From Pseudanabaena sp. CAN_BIN31 (GTDB lineage Bacteria > Cyanobacteriota > Cyanobacteriia > Pseudanabaenales > Pseudanabaenaceae): DNA of 33,986 nt. The translations under genes and the position numbers were made by a program. The stretch covers positions 1 to 33,986 of the forward strand of contig JAJAZG010000324.1 in the NCBI GenBank assembly GCA_026785865.1, read 5' to 3'. Below are positions 15,092 through 22,798 of the stretch, one piece after another (within the stretch, counting starts at the first letter, position 1; every line of letters begins with the position of its first letter). The notes beneath the pieces were generated by a model. It was given only the letters and a program-made list of their open reading frames with translations, was not told the origin of the DNA and did not search any database.

Positions 15092-15607
15092 CTATAAGCT
15101 ATTTTGGTAAACTACTCGCGCATCTAGACCAAGCCCCGATCGCATAATCACTTTTAAAACTTCGGCGCGATCGCGATCGGGATAGCCTTGAACCATGATG
15201 ATATTGCCGAAACGCGAAGGAATGATTTTTGCTGATAGAACGGCACTTCGCACTTGATTAAGAACTTGCTGATCTGAAGATGGAATTACGACCAAATAGG
15301 GAACCGTATCGATCGCTGCTGGTGGAACTAAAGCGGCTAGTTGGAGATTGGAAGGAATTGGGATCGCTTGGGCTGTAGGTATGATTGTGGGCGCGGTGGG
15401 AGTTGCAGGAATTATTTGTGGTGGTGGACCGCTAGGGATAAATTGCGATCGCGGTGGTGTAAAAGGCTGTGGTGGAATGACGAAAATCGGATCGCGATCA
15501 ATTAAAACTTCGTTTGGGTTTAATGGCTCGGCAAACATTGATGGCGCGATCGCCAAAACGATCATGCTTGTGGCGATCGCGCTGAAAAAACTAGGCTTAC
15601 ATCGCAT
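15092..15607 (-). CDS. Exported Pro-rich protein with a SPOR-like C-terminal region
   Basis: A 171-residue protein. I start it at ATG 15607 because AGAGGAA lies about eight bases before it; an in-frame start at 15628 would add seven residues before a normal signal peptide. Residues 1-26 form a signal peptide (basic Arg/Lys, hydrophobic SAIATSMIVLAI, cleavage after SMFA), so it is periplasmic or cell-wall located. Residues about 40-95 are rich in Pro, Ile and Thr. The C-terminal ~70 residues (PYLVVIPSSDQQVLNQVRS..., FGNIIMVQGYPDRDRAEVL) have the alternating strand-helix pattern of a SPOR-like peptidoglycan-binding domain. That assignment is tentative. No operon partner. Seen widely in cyanobacteria as conserved hypothetical (from memory). 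Confidence 0.8.
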   Translation of the reverse strand: MRCKPSFFSAIATSMIVLAIAPSMFAEPLNPNEVLIDRDPIFVIPPQPFTPPRSQFIPSGPPPQIIPATPTAPTIIPTAQAIPIPSNLQLAALVPPAAIDTVPYLVVIPSSDQQVLNQVRSAVLSAKIIPSRFGNIIMVQGYPDRDRAEVLKVIMRSGLGLDARVVYQNSL

Positions 15608-15652
15608 ACTGGAATTCCTCTTAACCAACAGAAAAACAAATAAAGAGTAAAT

Positions 15653-15677
15653 AAAAAAGGCGCAAACCGCCCTTTTT
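15653..15677 (-). terminator. Terminator of purM
   Basis: Just after the purM stop, the minus strand reads AAAAAGGGCG, a short loop, then CGCCTTTTTT. The stem has one bulged G, followed by a T-run. It also lies before the exported-protein gene, insulating the two. Confidence 0.75.
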
Positions 15678-15681
15678 ATCC

Positions 15682-16713
15682 CTACACGAAGATCAGCGAT
15701 CGCGTACCTGCGATCACTTCACCAATGCGATCGCTCACAAAACCTTGCGATTGAAAATAGGCGATCGCCTGATCTGCTTTTGCGGAATCGACAACTACTG
15801 CCATGCCAATCCCCATATTAAAAGTATTGAACATATCGAGTTCAGGAACTTCACCTTCAGCCGCTAGCCACTGAAACATGGCAGGAATCTGCCAACTATT
15901 GCGAACAATCTGCACCGCTTGACCATCACCGAGGCAACGGGGCAAATTTTCAGGTAAGCCGCCGCCTGTAATATGGGCGAGTCCATGAATGCCTAGATTT
16001 GCCTTGAGCGCTGCCAAAACTGGCTTTACATAAATCTGGGTCGGTGTGAGAAATACTTCGGCTAAGGTCAAATCTTTAGTTTCTGGCGAAATTTTTAACT
16101 TTTCACCCCAGCCATAACTTTTGGTTTCAATAATTTTGCGAACAAGGCTGTAGCCATTGCTATGAATACCTGAACTGGCTAAACCAATCACGACATCGCC
16201 AACGTTTACTTGTGTACCATTGAGCATTTCTGACTTTTCGGCGATCGCCACACAAAAGCCCGCCGCGTCATATTCGCCGACACCGTAAAACCCTGGCATT
16301 TCCGCCGTTTCACCACCAAGCAATGCACAACCTGCCATCTGACAACCATCAGCGATACCCTTGACGACTTCCGCAAGTTGATCGGGTTCGAGCTTACCTG
16401 TCGCTAAATAATCCAAGAAAAATAATGGCTCTGCGCCAGAGGTCAGCACATCATTTACACACATCGCCACGAGATCGATGCCGATCGTGTCATGTTTATT
16501 TGCTGCTTGAGCAATTTTTAGCTTCGTGCCAACGCCGTCTGTGCCTGAAACGAGAACGGGTTGCCGATAACCTGTAGGTAATTCAAAACAGCCACCAAAG
16601 CCACCGAGATCACCCAGTACGCCTAGACGATGGGTTCTCGCCACCGAATCGCGAATTTTTTCAACGAAGGTACGACCTGCTTCGATGTCTACACCCGCTT
16701 GACGATAATCCAA
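15682..16713 (-). CDS. purM: Phosphoribosylformylglycinamidine cyclo-ligase
   Basis: A 343-residue AIR synthetase, the fifth step of purine synthesis: ATP-dependent closure of FGAM to AIR. Motifs: DYRQAGVDIEAGR at the start, VSGTDGVGTKL, DLVAMCVNDVLTSGAEPLFFLD, LLGGETAEMPGFY and HITGGGLPENLPR, all conserved in PurM. I place the start at TTG 16713 (giving M-DYRQAGV), nine bases after a GGGAG ribosome site. An in-frame TTG at 16761 lies inside a terminator-like hairpin and would add 16 residues unlike the family. The non-ATG start may lower expression. It follows proC on the same strand, separated by that hairpin. Confidence 0.95.
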   Translation of the reverse strand: MDYRQAGVDIEAGRTFVEKIRDSVARTHRLGVLGDLGGFGGCFELPTGYRQPVLVSGTDGVGTKLKIAQAANKHDTIGIDLVAMCVNDVLTSGAEPLFFLDYLATGKLEPDQLAEVVKGIADGCQMAGCALLGGETAEMPGFYGVGEYDAAGFCVAIAEKSEMLNGTQVNVGDVVIGLASSGIHSNGYSLVRKIIETKSYGWGEKLKISPETKDLTLAEVFLTPTQIYVKPVLAALKANLGIHGLAHITGGGLPENLPRCLGDGQAVQIVRNSWQIPAMFQWLAAEGEVPELDMFNTFNMGIGMAVVVDSAKADQAIAYFQSQGFVSDRIGEVIAGTRSLIFV

Positions 16714-16739
16714 AACCTCTAACTCCCAATTTGATCGCT

Positions 16740-16772
16740 TTCTGAGAGGATTGCTTCGCAATCCTCTCAGAA
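16740..16772 (-). terminator. Hairpin between proC and purM
   Basis: Perfect 15-bp stem (16740-16754 with 16758-16772) around a three-base loop, arms containing CTGAGAGGATTGC. It lies just after the proC stop. There is no long T-run, so it may attenuate rather than fully terminate, or stabilise the proC mRNA end. Confidence 0.7.
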
Positions 16773-16778
16773 TATTTA

Positions 16779-17573
16779 TTACTTGCCCAACTCGTCAGCA
16801 CGACGAGTTGCCGCAAGCACGGCTTCTATCATAGCGGAACGGAAGCCCGCTTTTTCTAACTGGGCGATCGCCGCAATAGTTGTTCCCGCAGGACTGGTGA
16901 CTTGATCCTTTAACTGAGCAGGATGTAGCTTAGTTTCGCTCAATAATTGCGCTGTTCCTAAGACGGTTTGCGTGGCTAATTGCATGGCGATCGCCCTTGG
17001 CAACCCTGCCGCCACACCACCATCTGCCATCGCCTCCACCATGAGCGCAACGTAAGCGGGCCCAGAACCCGATAGTCCAGTCACGGCATTCATTAGCGAT
17101 TCAGCAACTTCGACAACCGTACCGATCGCCTCAAAAATTTTTCGCACAGACTCAAGCTGAGTTGTGGTTACTGATGCATTAGGGGCGATCGCGGTCACCC
17201 CTGCACCCACTTGCGCTGGTGTATTTGGCATGGCTCGGACAATTGATTTAGAGGGAAACATCACCTCTAATTGCGCCAAAGTCACACCAGCCAAAATCGA
17301 CACAATACAGTCCGCAGGTGCATTTGCTAGCCCGATCGCGGCTGCATTTAGTGATTGCGGCTTAACTGCCAATAGCATAATCTCGGCATCAGCAGCTACC
17401 AAATTATTTGGCGTAACTTGTACGCCATACTGTTTCGCCAAGATGTCGCGACGTTCTTGGCTGGGATCGCTCACGCAGACATCGGATGGCAGATACATAT
17501 GACTAGCGATTAGGCGAGACAGAATTGCCTCACCCATTACACCGCCACCGATAATACTGAGATGAGCTTTCAA
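16779..17573 (-). CDS. proC: Pyrroline-5-carboxylate reductase
   Basis: A 264-residue NAD(P)H-dependent enzyme for the last step of proline synthesis. Seen: the Rossmann motif LSIIGGGVMGEAIL at the start, LAVKPQ, the RAMPNTPAQVGAGVTA stretch, and the C-terminal family signature AVTGLSGSGPAYVALMVEAMADGGVAAGL with QVTSPAGTTIAA. Length and ends match the family. It follows sepF by 28 bp on the same strand, the arrangement found in many cyanobacteria (pipY-sepF-proC). A hairpin ends the unit. Confidence 0.96.
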   Translation of the reverse strand: MKAHLSIIGGGVMGEAILSRLIASHMYLPSDVCVSDPSQERRDILAKQYGVQVTPNNLVAADAEIMLLAVKPQSLNAAAIGLANAPADCIVSILAGVTLAQLEVMFPSKSIVRAMPNTPAQVGAGVTAIAPNASVTTTQLESVRKIFEAIGTVVEVAESLMNAVTGLSGSGPAYVALMVEAMADGGVAAGLPRAIAMQLATQTVLGTAQLLSETKLHPAQLKDQVTSPAGTTIAAIAQLEKAGFRSAMIEAVLAATRRADELGK

Positions 17574-17601
17574 GGATTTATTAAACTACTAAAGTTGCGC
17601 A

Positions 17602-18192
17602 TTATTGTGCGAAACGGTTAACGGGTGCTTCGGCTGCCCATGCTGGCGCAGGTGAAGCAGTTTGACGTGCTACGCGAGGTTGAGGCATAGGAGCATCGTT
17701 TAATACAGAAGACTGTGAGCTAACTTGAACACAGGAAGGTGCAAACAAGAAGATGCTGTCGCCAATGCGTTCTTGATGTCCATCGAGGGCATAAGTACCA
17801 CCAGCCACGAAGTCAACGGCACGCTGAGCTTGGTCGGGATCCATCATCGTCAGGTTCAGCACAATTGATTTGCGCTCACGCAATGCTTGGATTGCTTGGG
17901 GCATTTCTTCAAAGCTGCGAGGTTCCATCACCATGACTTGGGACAAACCATTTGCGGCGTTGGGCATACCGATTACATTACTCATGTTGTCAGAGGTTGC
18001 TCTCAATGCTGTAGGGCGTTCACGAGTGCGGCGAGCTGGTGGCTCTTCTGGTTCTGGAGCGATCGCGCCATTATCTTCTTGATAAATGTCTTGATATTCA
18101 CGACTAGCAGCCGTCGCTTCATCATACTCATATTCGTATTCTTGAGTTTCAGACAAACCAACAAAATCCTTGAGCTTTGTAAAAATTCCCAT
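17602..18192 (-). CDS. sepF: Cell division protein SepF
   Basis: A 196-residue SepF (Cdv2/YlmF) protein, the membrane anchor and ring-former that tethers FtsZ filaments at the division site. The N-terminal MGIFTKLKDFVGLSE is the amphipathic membrane-binding helix. Residues about 20-80 are an acidic, Pro/Arg-rich linker. The conserved globular domain follows at about 85-160 (VMVMEPRSFEEMPQAIQALRERKSIVLNLTMMDPDQAQRAVDFVAGGTYALDGHQERIG, split here only for reading, ending in IFLFAPS). The C-terminal ~35 residues are Ala/Pro/Gln-rich. It is 28 bp upstream of proC. Normally pipY lies just upstream; here a 437-bp gap intervenes. Confidence 0.95.
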   Translation of the reverse strand: MGIFTKLKDFVGLSETQEYEYEYDEATAASREYQDIYQEDNGAIAPEPEEPPARRTRERPTALRATSDNMSNVIGMPNAANGLSQVMVMEPRSFEEMPQAIQALRERKSIVLNLTMMDPDQAQRAVDFVAGGTYALDGHQERIGDSIFLFAPSCVQVSSQSSVLNDAPMPQPRVARQTASPAPAWAAEAPVNRFAQ

Positions 18193-18411
18193 CGTAATTA
18201 ACTCCTAGTGTTTGCTCCTCAGTTTTTGCTTTGATGCCACAACATCATACTTCTAGACTAGATGAGGAGTTCAATCTAATAAAGCAGTCTTTTAGGGCAA
18301 AGACTTACTTTGTCTAGTCGCGTTTAATTGCCTTTACTGCCTAAAACAGTATTGACAAATATTTATCCGCAGACTGTAACCGATAACAGGTAAAAAAGCT
18401 AGATAGGGTTG

Positions 18412-18585
18412 TTAAGTTTTTTTAATACGACAAAAAACGACCTTTATTTGCTCAAGCTTCACAAGCCATATGGCTTGTAAGCTCTTTGATTTGTTCACAG
18501 CATCAATTCTGTAATTCAATTCTGCTAATAACTGAGAGAGTACAGATACAGATAGCAAATCATCTTCGACCAGTAAGATTTTCAA
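18412..18585 (-). pseudogene. Truncated response-regulator receiver fragment
   Basis: Inside the 437-bp gap between pipY and sepF, the minus strand encodes, from TTG 18585, a 57-codon frame beginning MKILLVEDDLLSVSVLSQLL and continuing AELNYRIDAVN. This is the first strand, acidic pair (Glu7, Asp8, Asp9) and first helix of a CheY-like receiver domain. Homology stops at about residue 32; the phosphoacceptor Asp strand and everything after are missing, and the frame ends at 18412 after basic unrelated sequence. An 18-bp palindrome sits right after the break. I read it as the remains of a deleted regulator gene. A functional mini-protein is unlikely. Confidence 0.75.
18461..18478. repeat. 18-bp perfect palindrome
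   Basis: ACAAGCCATATGGCTTGT is its own reverse complement. Flanks AGCTT and AAGCT extend the pairing past one unpaired base. It lies at the point where the response-regulator fragment loses homology. The rest of 18193-18629 shows only AT-rich sequence that must carry the sepF promoter. Confidence 0.85.
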
Positions 18586-18629
18586 GACTCTTTCCCGCCT
18601 TTGCGTAAGTAAGCTGTCTAAAACTAAAT

Positions 18630-19316
18630 CTAACTATAACCTGAAAAAATCTGGCTGCCAACCCGAATTATGGTCGCGCCTGCTTTGACCGCGATCGCAT
18701 AATCGGCTGACATCCCCATTGAAAGTTCTTGAATATTATGCCAACCACGCGATCGCAGTTGTACGGCTAGCTCACCGAGACGGCTAAAAACATCATAGGC
18801 TTGCGATTCATCTAAGCCAAGGGGCAGAATTGTCATTAGTCCGACAATATTAAGGTTCGCTAACTTTGCTAAATTCGGTAAATCCGCGATTAGCTCTGAT
18901 TCTGACCAGCCCGATTTGTTGGGATCATCAGCTAGTTTGACTTGCAATAAAAGTTGGGGGGATTTGCCAAGCTCAGATATGTGGCGATCGCATTGTTCGG
19001 CAAGACTAAGGCGATCGATCGAATGGATCCAGTCAAATTGGGCGATCGCTTGTTTGGCTTTATTACTCTGCAAACTGCCGATCATGTGCCAAGTGATATC
19101 GGTTAAAGCGGCTAATTCCGACTGTTTAAGTTTGGCATCTTGTACCCGCGATTCTGCAAAATCTCGCACACCCGCATTGTAAGCCGCACGAATTGCGGCG
19201 ATCGTCGTATATTTGCTGACAGCAACGAGTTTTACCTCTGGCGGGATTTGGTTACGGATTTTTTGGAGGCGATCGGCGATGATTGTAGCGATCGCATCAG
19301 GGTTAATTTCAGACAT
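18630..19316 (-). CDS. pipY: PLP-binding protein PipY (YggS/PLPBP family)
   Basis: A 228-residue YggS/PROSC-type protein that binds pyridoxal phosphate and keeps B6 and amino-acid pools in balance; in cyanobacteria it is called PipY and is linked to nitrogen signalling through PipX. Seen: the PLP lysine in LVAVSKYTT, FAESRVQDA, WHMIGSLQSNKAK, and the phosphate-binding end LSMGMSADYAIAVKAGATIIRVGSQIF. The length is normal. The gene keeps synteny with sepF and proC. The usual pipX upstream neighbour is absent: upstream lies a divergent helicase island. The C-terminal codons contain CTATAACCTGAA on the plus strand, part of the repeat that bounds that island. Confidence 0.95.
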   Translation of the reverse strand: MSEINPDAIATIIADRLQKIRNQIPPEVKLVAVSKYTTIAAIRAAYNAGVRDFAESRVQDAKLKQSELAALTDITWHMIGSLQSNKAKQAIAQFDWIHSIDRLSLAEQCDRHISELGKSPQLLLQVKLADDPNKSGWSESELIADLPNLAKLANLNIVGLMTILPLGLDESQAYDVFSRLGELAVQLRSRGWHNIQELSMGMSADYAIAVKAGATIIRVGSQIFSGYS

Positions 19317-19359
19317 GAAATATAATTGGCAAGTTTAATGTATAAATTTTACTGACTAA

Positions 19360-19375
19360 TATAACCTGAATATTT
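19360..19375. repeat. Left copy of a 16-bp direct repeat bounding the helicase island
   Basis: TATAACCTGAATATTT occurs here, 44 bp upstream of pipY, and again at 22753-22768, 30 bp upstream of pheT. Similarity weakly extends to the left (ATTTT[A/G]CT...). Confidence 0.7.
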
Positions 19376-19555
19376 TTGATTAGACTTCGTAGTAATAATC
19401 TTCTGCGATCATAGTCCTAGCGTTGAAATTTAAGGGATAGATTATATTTAATTGAGATACTTTATTTCGTTTTTTTGTTTTAAAAATCGATGTACTATGA
19501 TAAATTTATGTAAAGAAAAAGTAGACTTATTGATTTATTGGTAATCGGGAGCTTT

Positions 19556-21823
19556 ATGCAAACTTTCCAAATTGAGAAATCGGGAACGATACAAGTCAGT
19601 AGGGGTGAAAATCCACGAGATTTATACGAGCATCAAAACCAAGCTATTCAAGCGCTTGACAGGAAAAATTTAGCGCCATTTAAGGGGTTGTTAGTTTTGC
19701 CTACGGGTGGCGGTAAGACTTTAACCGCAGTTCATTGGATGCTTAAAAATTTTATCGACAAGGGGCAAAAAGTTCTATGGATTGCTCATCGTCACGAATT
19801 ACTCAATCAAGCTCTTGACACTGTAAAAAACAGTGCTTACCATTCAACAGTTCAGAATGTCAAAAAATTTAGGTATCGTATTATCTCTGGACATTCTAAA
19901 CACGATATTCCAGTCAATATCAAATCTACTGATGACATCATTATTGCGAGTAAAGATAGTCTGAACAGTGGCTTAATTTATCTGTTAGAAAATTGGGTTA
20001 ATCACGCGGAATCAATCCTATTGGTGATCGATGAAGCTCACCACGCATCTGCAAAGACATATCGCAAGTTAATCGAGAGCATTGAAAAAAACTTTACAGA
20101 TCGGAAAAAAAGTAAGAATTTTAAGATGCTGGGTTTAACCGCTACTCCTTTCCGAACTGAAGAAGGCGAGGCGGGACTTTTGAAAAAAGTGTTTCCAGAT
20201 GACATCATCTTTGCTGAACATTTAAGAACGCTGATCAATAGAGGTATTCTTGCTGAGCCAATCTTTGAGAGTTTAGAAACACAGCTAAATTTTTATCATG
20301 AACTGACCGACAGAGATATCAAATCAATTGAAGGATTCGATAAAATCCCAAAAGATGTAGCCGAAAAAATTGCGATGTCAAATGTTCGCAACAAACAGAT
20401 TGTCGATCATTACATCAACAATAGAGATAGATACAAACCTCTGCTAGTTTTTGCAATTGATGTAATTCACGCAATTACGCTAAACGAAGTTTTTAGGAGT
20501 AGAGGGGTTAAATCTGATTTTGTAGTCTCTAGTATTCAAAATGCTGGAACTGGTGCTACTGTTTCCCCTCAAGAGAATAGTAGAAAAATACAACAATTTA
20601 GGAATGGTGAACTTGAGGTATTGATTAATGTTGAAATGTTGACAGAGGGGACAGATTTACCAAATGTCCAAACAGTCTTCTTGACTCGCCCTACTACTTC
20701 AACGATTTTAATGACTCAAATGATCGGCAGGGCTTTGCGTGGGACTAGAGCGGGAGGCACGGACAAAGCTTATGTTGTAACTTTTATAGATGATTGGGAA
20801 AATAAGATAAATTGGGTAAACCCTGAAAAACTTCATATTGAAGAAGATGCCGAATTTATTGATCGAGACAAAGAGACAGCAAAGAAAATAGCTCGATTGA
20901 TCTCGATTGACAAAATCGAAGAATTCGCTCGAATTATGGATAGTTCGATAGATACAACTGAGCTAGAGAAATTAGATTTTCTCAAGCGTATTCCTATTGG
21001 CATTTATAGGTTTTCGATTCTTGAGCCTTATGAATCAGGGGAATCTGTCCCTCGAAATTATGACGTGCTTCTGTATGATGACACTGAAGAAGCTTATGAC
21101 AACTTTATCAACGATTTAGAGACTATATTCAAGCTGATTGATGCAGATGATCGAGAAGAATTATCAGAGGGTGAACTTGAATATTTATTGAATATTGTTA
21201 AGGACGTTTATTTCCCCAACAATCAATTTTTAATTGGTTATAGAGATGGTGATTTAACCAACATTCTTAGATTCTATGCTCAAAAGCAGATTAGACCAGA
21301 ATTTCTTGCATTTAGCGAAAAGAGAAAATGTAATTTAGCGATCGTTGCTAGACATATTTACGATAATTCGCTAGGTGGCAGAGCTAAAACCGATTATGTC
21401 GATTCACTTTGGGATAACGAAAGATCTTTCTGGCGTGTCCTTTTTGGCTCTAAATTATATTTCAAAAAGCAGCTACATATTGAAACCTGCAAGCTTGAGG
21501 GTGATTATGGCGACACAGTGTCAACTCCACCAGTATTAATTCCTGATGATGTGCCACTTACAGACCTCACCCTAAATGAAATTAAAGAAAGAGATCCTTT
21601 CGAGTATAGAAAAATCAAAGATGCTGTCTTTGCTAAATACTCGGCAGATGGTTTTATTTGGTGTGCTGTAAGTAAATTTAAAAGCCAAAGTCGTAATGAT
21701 TTTCAGATTGACCATATTCAACCCATGTCTCAGGGAGGTAAAACAGTGCTAAACAACCTTCAAGTTTTATCGCGCAAGGCTCATATAGAGAAAACAACAT
21801 TAGAGAATATGAATAATCACTAA
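19556..21823 (+). CDS. SF2 DEAD/DEAH helicase with C-terminal HNH domain
   Basis: A 755-residue helicase-nuclease. Start chosen at ATG 19556, five bases after GGGAG; a TTG at 19538 is less likely. The helicase core has Q-like YEHQNQAIQAL (25-35), Walker A LPTGGGKT (48-55), DEAH box VIDEAHHAS (Asp159-His162), GLTATPFR, VEMLTEGTDLPNVQTVFL and motif VI TQMIGRALRG (about 385). The C-terminal ~60 residues are an HNH domain: DFQIDHIQPMSQGGKTVLNNLQ, with Asp719-His720. The first zinc-knuckle Cys pair of many HNH domains is not present (only FIWCAVSKF), so it may be a metal-finger-free HNH. This layout resembles single-protein restriction or defence helicases. No exact HIP1 octamer was seen. Confidence 0.88.
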   Translation: MQTFQIEKSGTIQVSRGENPRDLYEHQNQAIQALDRKNLAPFKGLLVLPTGGGKTLTAVHWMLKNFIDKGQKVLWIAHRHELLNQALDTVKNSAYHSTVQNVKKFRYRIISGHSKHDIPVNIKSTDDIIIASKDSLNSGLIYLLENWVNHAESILLVIDEAHHASAKTYRKLIESIEKNFTDRKKSKNFKMLGLTATPFRTEEGEAGLLKKVFPDDIIFAEHLRTLINRGILAEPIFESLETQLNFYHELTDRDIKSIEGFDKIPKDVAEKIAMSNVRNKQIVDHYINNRDRYKPLLVFAIDVIHAITLNEVFRSRGVKSDFVVSSIQNAGTGATVSPQENSRKIQQFRNGELEVLINVEMLTEGTDLPNVQTVFLTRPTTSTILMTQMIGRALRGTRAGGTDKAYVVTFIDDWENKINWVNPEKLHIEEDAEFIDRDKETAKKIARLISIDKIEEFARIMDSSIDTTELEKLDFLKRIPIGIYRFSILEPYESGESVPRNYDVLLYDDTEEAYDNFINDLETIFKLIDADDREELSEGELEYLLNIVKDVYFPNNQFLIGYRDGDLTNILRFYAQKQIRPEFLAFSEKRKCNLAIVARHIYDNSLGGRAKTDYVDSLWDNERSFWRVLFGSKLYFKKQLHIETCKLEGDYGDTVSTPPVLIPDDVPLTDLTLNEIKERDPFEYRKIKDAVFAKYSADGFIWCAVSKFKSQSRNDFQIDHIQPMSQGGKTVLNNLQVLSRKAHIEKTTLENMNNH

Positions 21824-21845
21824 AGTGTAATTGAGGAAAATCAGC

Positions 21846-21950
21846 ATGACTCTTAAAGAATTGATCTATGCAGAAATTAGCAAGATTGAGGAAGACAACC
21901 TCGATGAGCTATACGAATTTGTCAAGCGATTTGCAAATTGGGAATATTAA
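21846..21950 (+). CDS. Antitoxin-like 34-residue fragment
   Basis: ATG at 21846 opens a 34-residue frame, MTLKELIYAEISKIEEDNLD... ending FVKRFANWEY. The pattern (short helix, acidic turn, LYEFVKRF) resembles the start of small DUF2281-type antitoxins but stops early, with no toxin partner directly after it. It is most likely a decayed antitoxin downstream of the helicase. A short functional peptide cannot be excluded. Confidence 0.45.
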   Translation: MTLKELIYAEISKIEEDNLDELYEFVKRFANWEY

Positions 21951-22084
21951 TTTATATATAGAAGTCCTGAGTCGGGAAAAGCTACTGAAAAATTCAGATG
22001 TATGTAACAGAATACTTAACTCAAGGTGAAGAGATAACGATCAATTGGGGCGATGAATAGTTTAAAACGTTAAGAGTAAATTTT

Positions 22085-22303
22085 ATGATAGGAAACACAA
22101 CAACTATGGAAACCCAAATGCTCAGAGATATTATTAAAGAAAGTATTCGCGAAGTTTTGAGAGAAGAGCGGCTATCTCTTTTTCTTGCATTAATCCCAGT
22201 TGTTAGCGATAAAGAAATTCGAGAAATCGAAGCAAAATTTGCTTCGCCGTTACAATATGCTCCTGAAGAATTTACCGATATGACCGACTGGATAAAAGCA
22301 TGA
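22085..22303 (+). CDS. Antitoxin of a RelE/ParE-type pair
   Basis: A 72-residue acidic protein directly before a RelE/ParE-like toxin gene, with a four-base overlap (ATGA). The N-terminal half is helical (LRDIIKESIREVLREERL). The C-terminal part (SDKEIREIEAKFASP... and TDMTDWIKA) is probably the toxin-wrapping segment. Start at ATG 22085; ATG 22106 (METQMLRD), 12 bases after AGGAAA, is a good alternative. The usual role is to neutralise the toxin and repress the operon, although no DNA-binding fold is obvious here. Confidence 0.8.
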   Translation: MIGNTTTMETQMLRDIIKESIREVLREERLSLFLALIPVVSDKEIREIEAKFASPLQYAPEEFTDMTDWIKA

Positions 22304-22578
22304 GGGTTAAACTTAGTAAAAATGCAATCAAATTCTTAAATTCTTTGTCATCAATAGACCAACAGCGAATAAGGGAAAAGCTGAAAATACTTTTAATCTC
22401 CATTGAAGAAAGTGGCTCAATCCCATTTCAAGAACTAGATATCAAAAATCTCAAGGGAGAATGGAAAGGCTATCAAAGAATGCGTGTAGGTAAAATGCGA
22501 GTTATCTTTTGTACAAGTGTTGAAGAGCTATTAATTTATGAGATTGACTTTAGAGGAGATATTTATAAGAAAAAATAA
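22300..22578 (+). CDS. RelE/ParE-superfamily toxin
   Basis: A 92-residue basic protein with the RelE/ParE fold pattern. MRVKLSKNAIKFLNSLSSIDQQRIREKLK gives the first strand and two helices. Then DIKNLKGEWKGYQRMRVGKMRVIFCTS and LLIYEIDFRGDIYKKK give the sheet with the conserved KMRVIF and the terminal GDIY segment. Members cleave ribosome-bound mRNA (RelE) or poison gyrase (ParE); the two cannot be told apart here. It overlaps its antitoxin gene. It lies at the right end of the accessory island, where a stabilising toxin-antitoxin module is common. Confidence 0.88.
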   Translation: MRVKLSKNAIKFLNSLSSIDQQRIREKLKILLISIEESGSIPFQELDIKNLKGEWKGYQRMRVGKMRVIFCTSVEELLIYEIDFRGDIYKKK

Positions 22579-22752
22579 AATTATATAAATTGCCAAATTA
22601 AGTATGTCTAAAAGATTCAAACTCCAATTGATTTTGCGGCTAATATTGGGTTGTGTAGGAATGGATAAAAGAATATTGGCATGGTTTGAGATACTTTCGC
22701 GATCGCCATAAATGCGATCGCCATTTTTAGACTACAGATTTTGCTAAAATAC

Positions 22753-22768
22753 TATAACCTGAATATTT
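22753..22768. repeat. Right copy of the 16-bp direct repeat
   Basis: Identical to 19360-19375, and preceded by C as in the pipY 3' end at 18634-18645 (CTATAACCTGAA). It lies in the 220-bp gap between the toxin gene and pheT, which otherwise holds two HIP1 octamers and no convincing gene. Confidence 0.7.
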
Positions 22769-22798
22769 CTTAATACCACTTTCTCCCTAAATTTCCCA

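Noticed and set aside
16714..16761. Longer purM from TTG 16761
   Set aside because: The extension overlaps a terminator-like hairpin and is not family-like; TTG 16713 follows a good ribosome site.
21998..22060. 20-codon frame ending WGDE before the antitoxin gene
   Set aside because: Too short and preceded by a stop; perhaps the tail of a lost gene, but nothing supports a function.
22604..22711. 35-codon plus-strand frame between the toxin gene and pheT
   Set aside because: No ribosome site, no recognisable motif, and it ends in a HIP1-rich stretch; judged chance.
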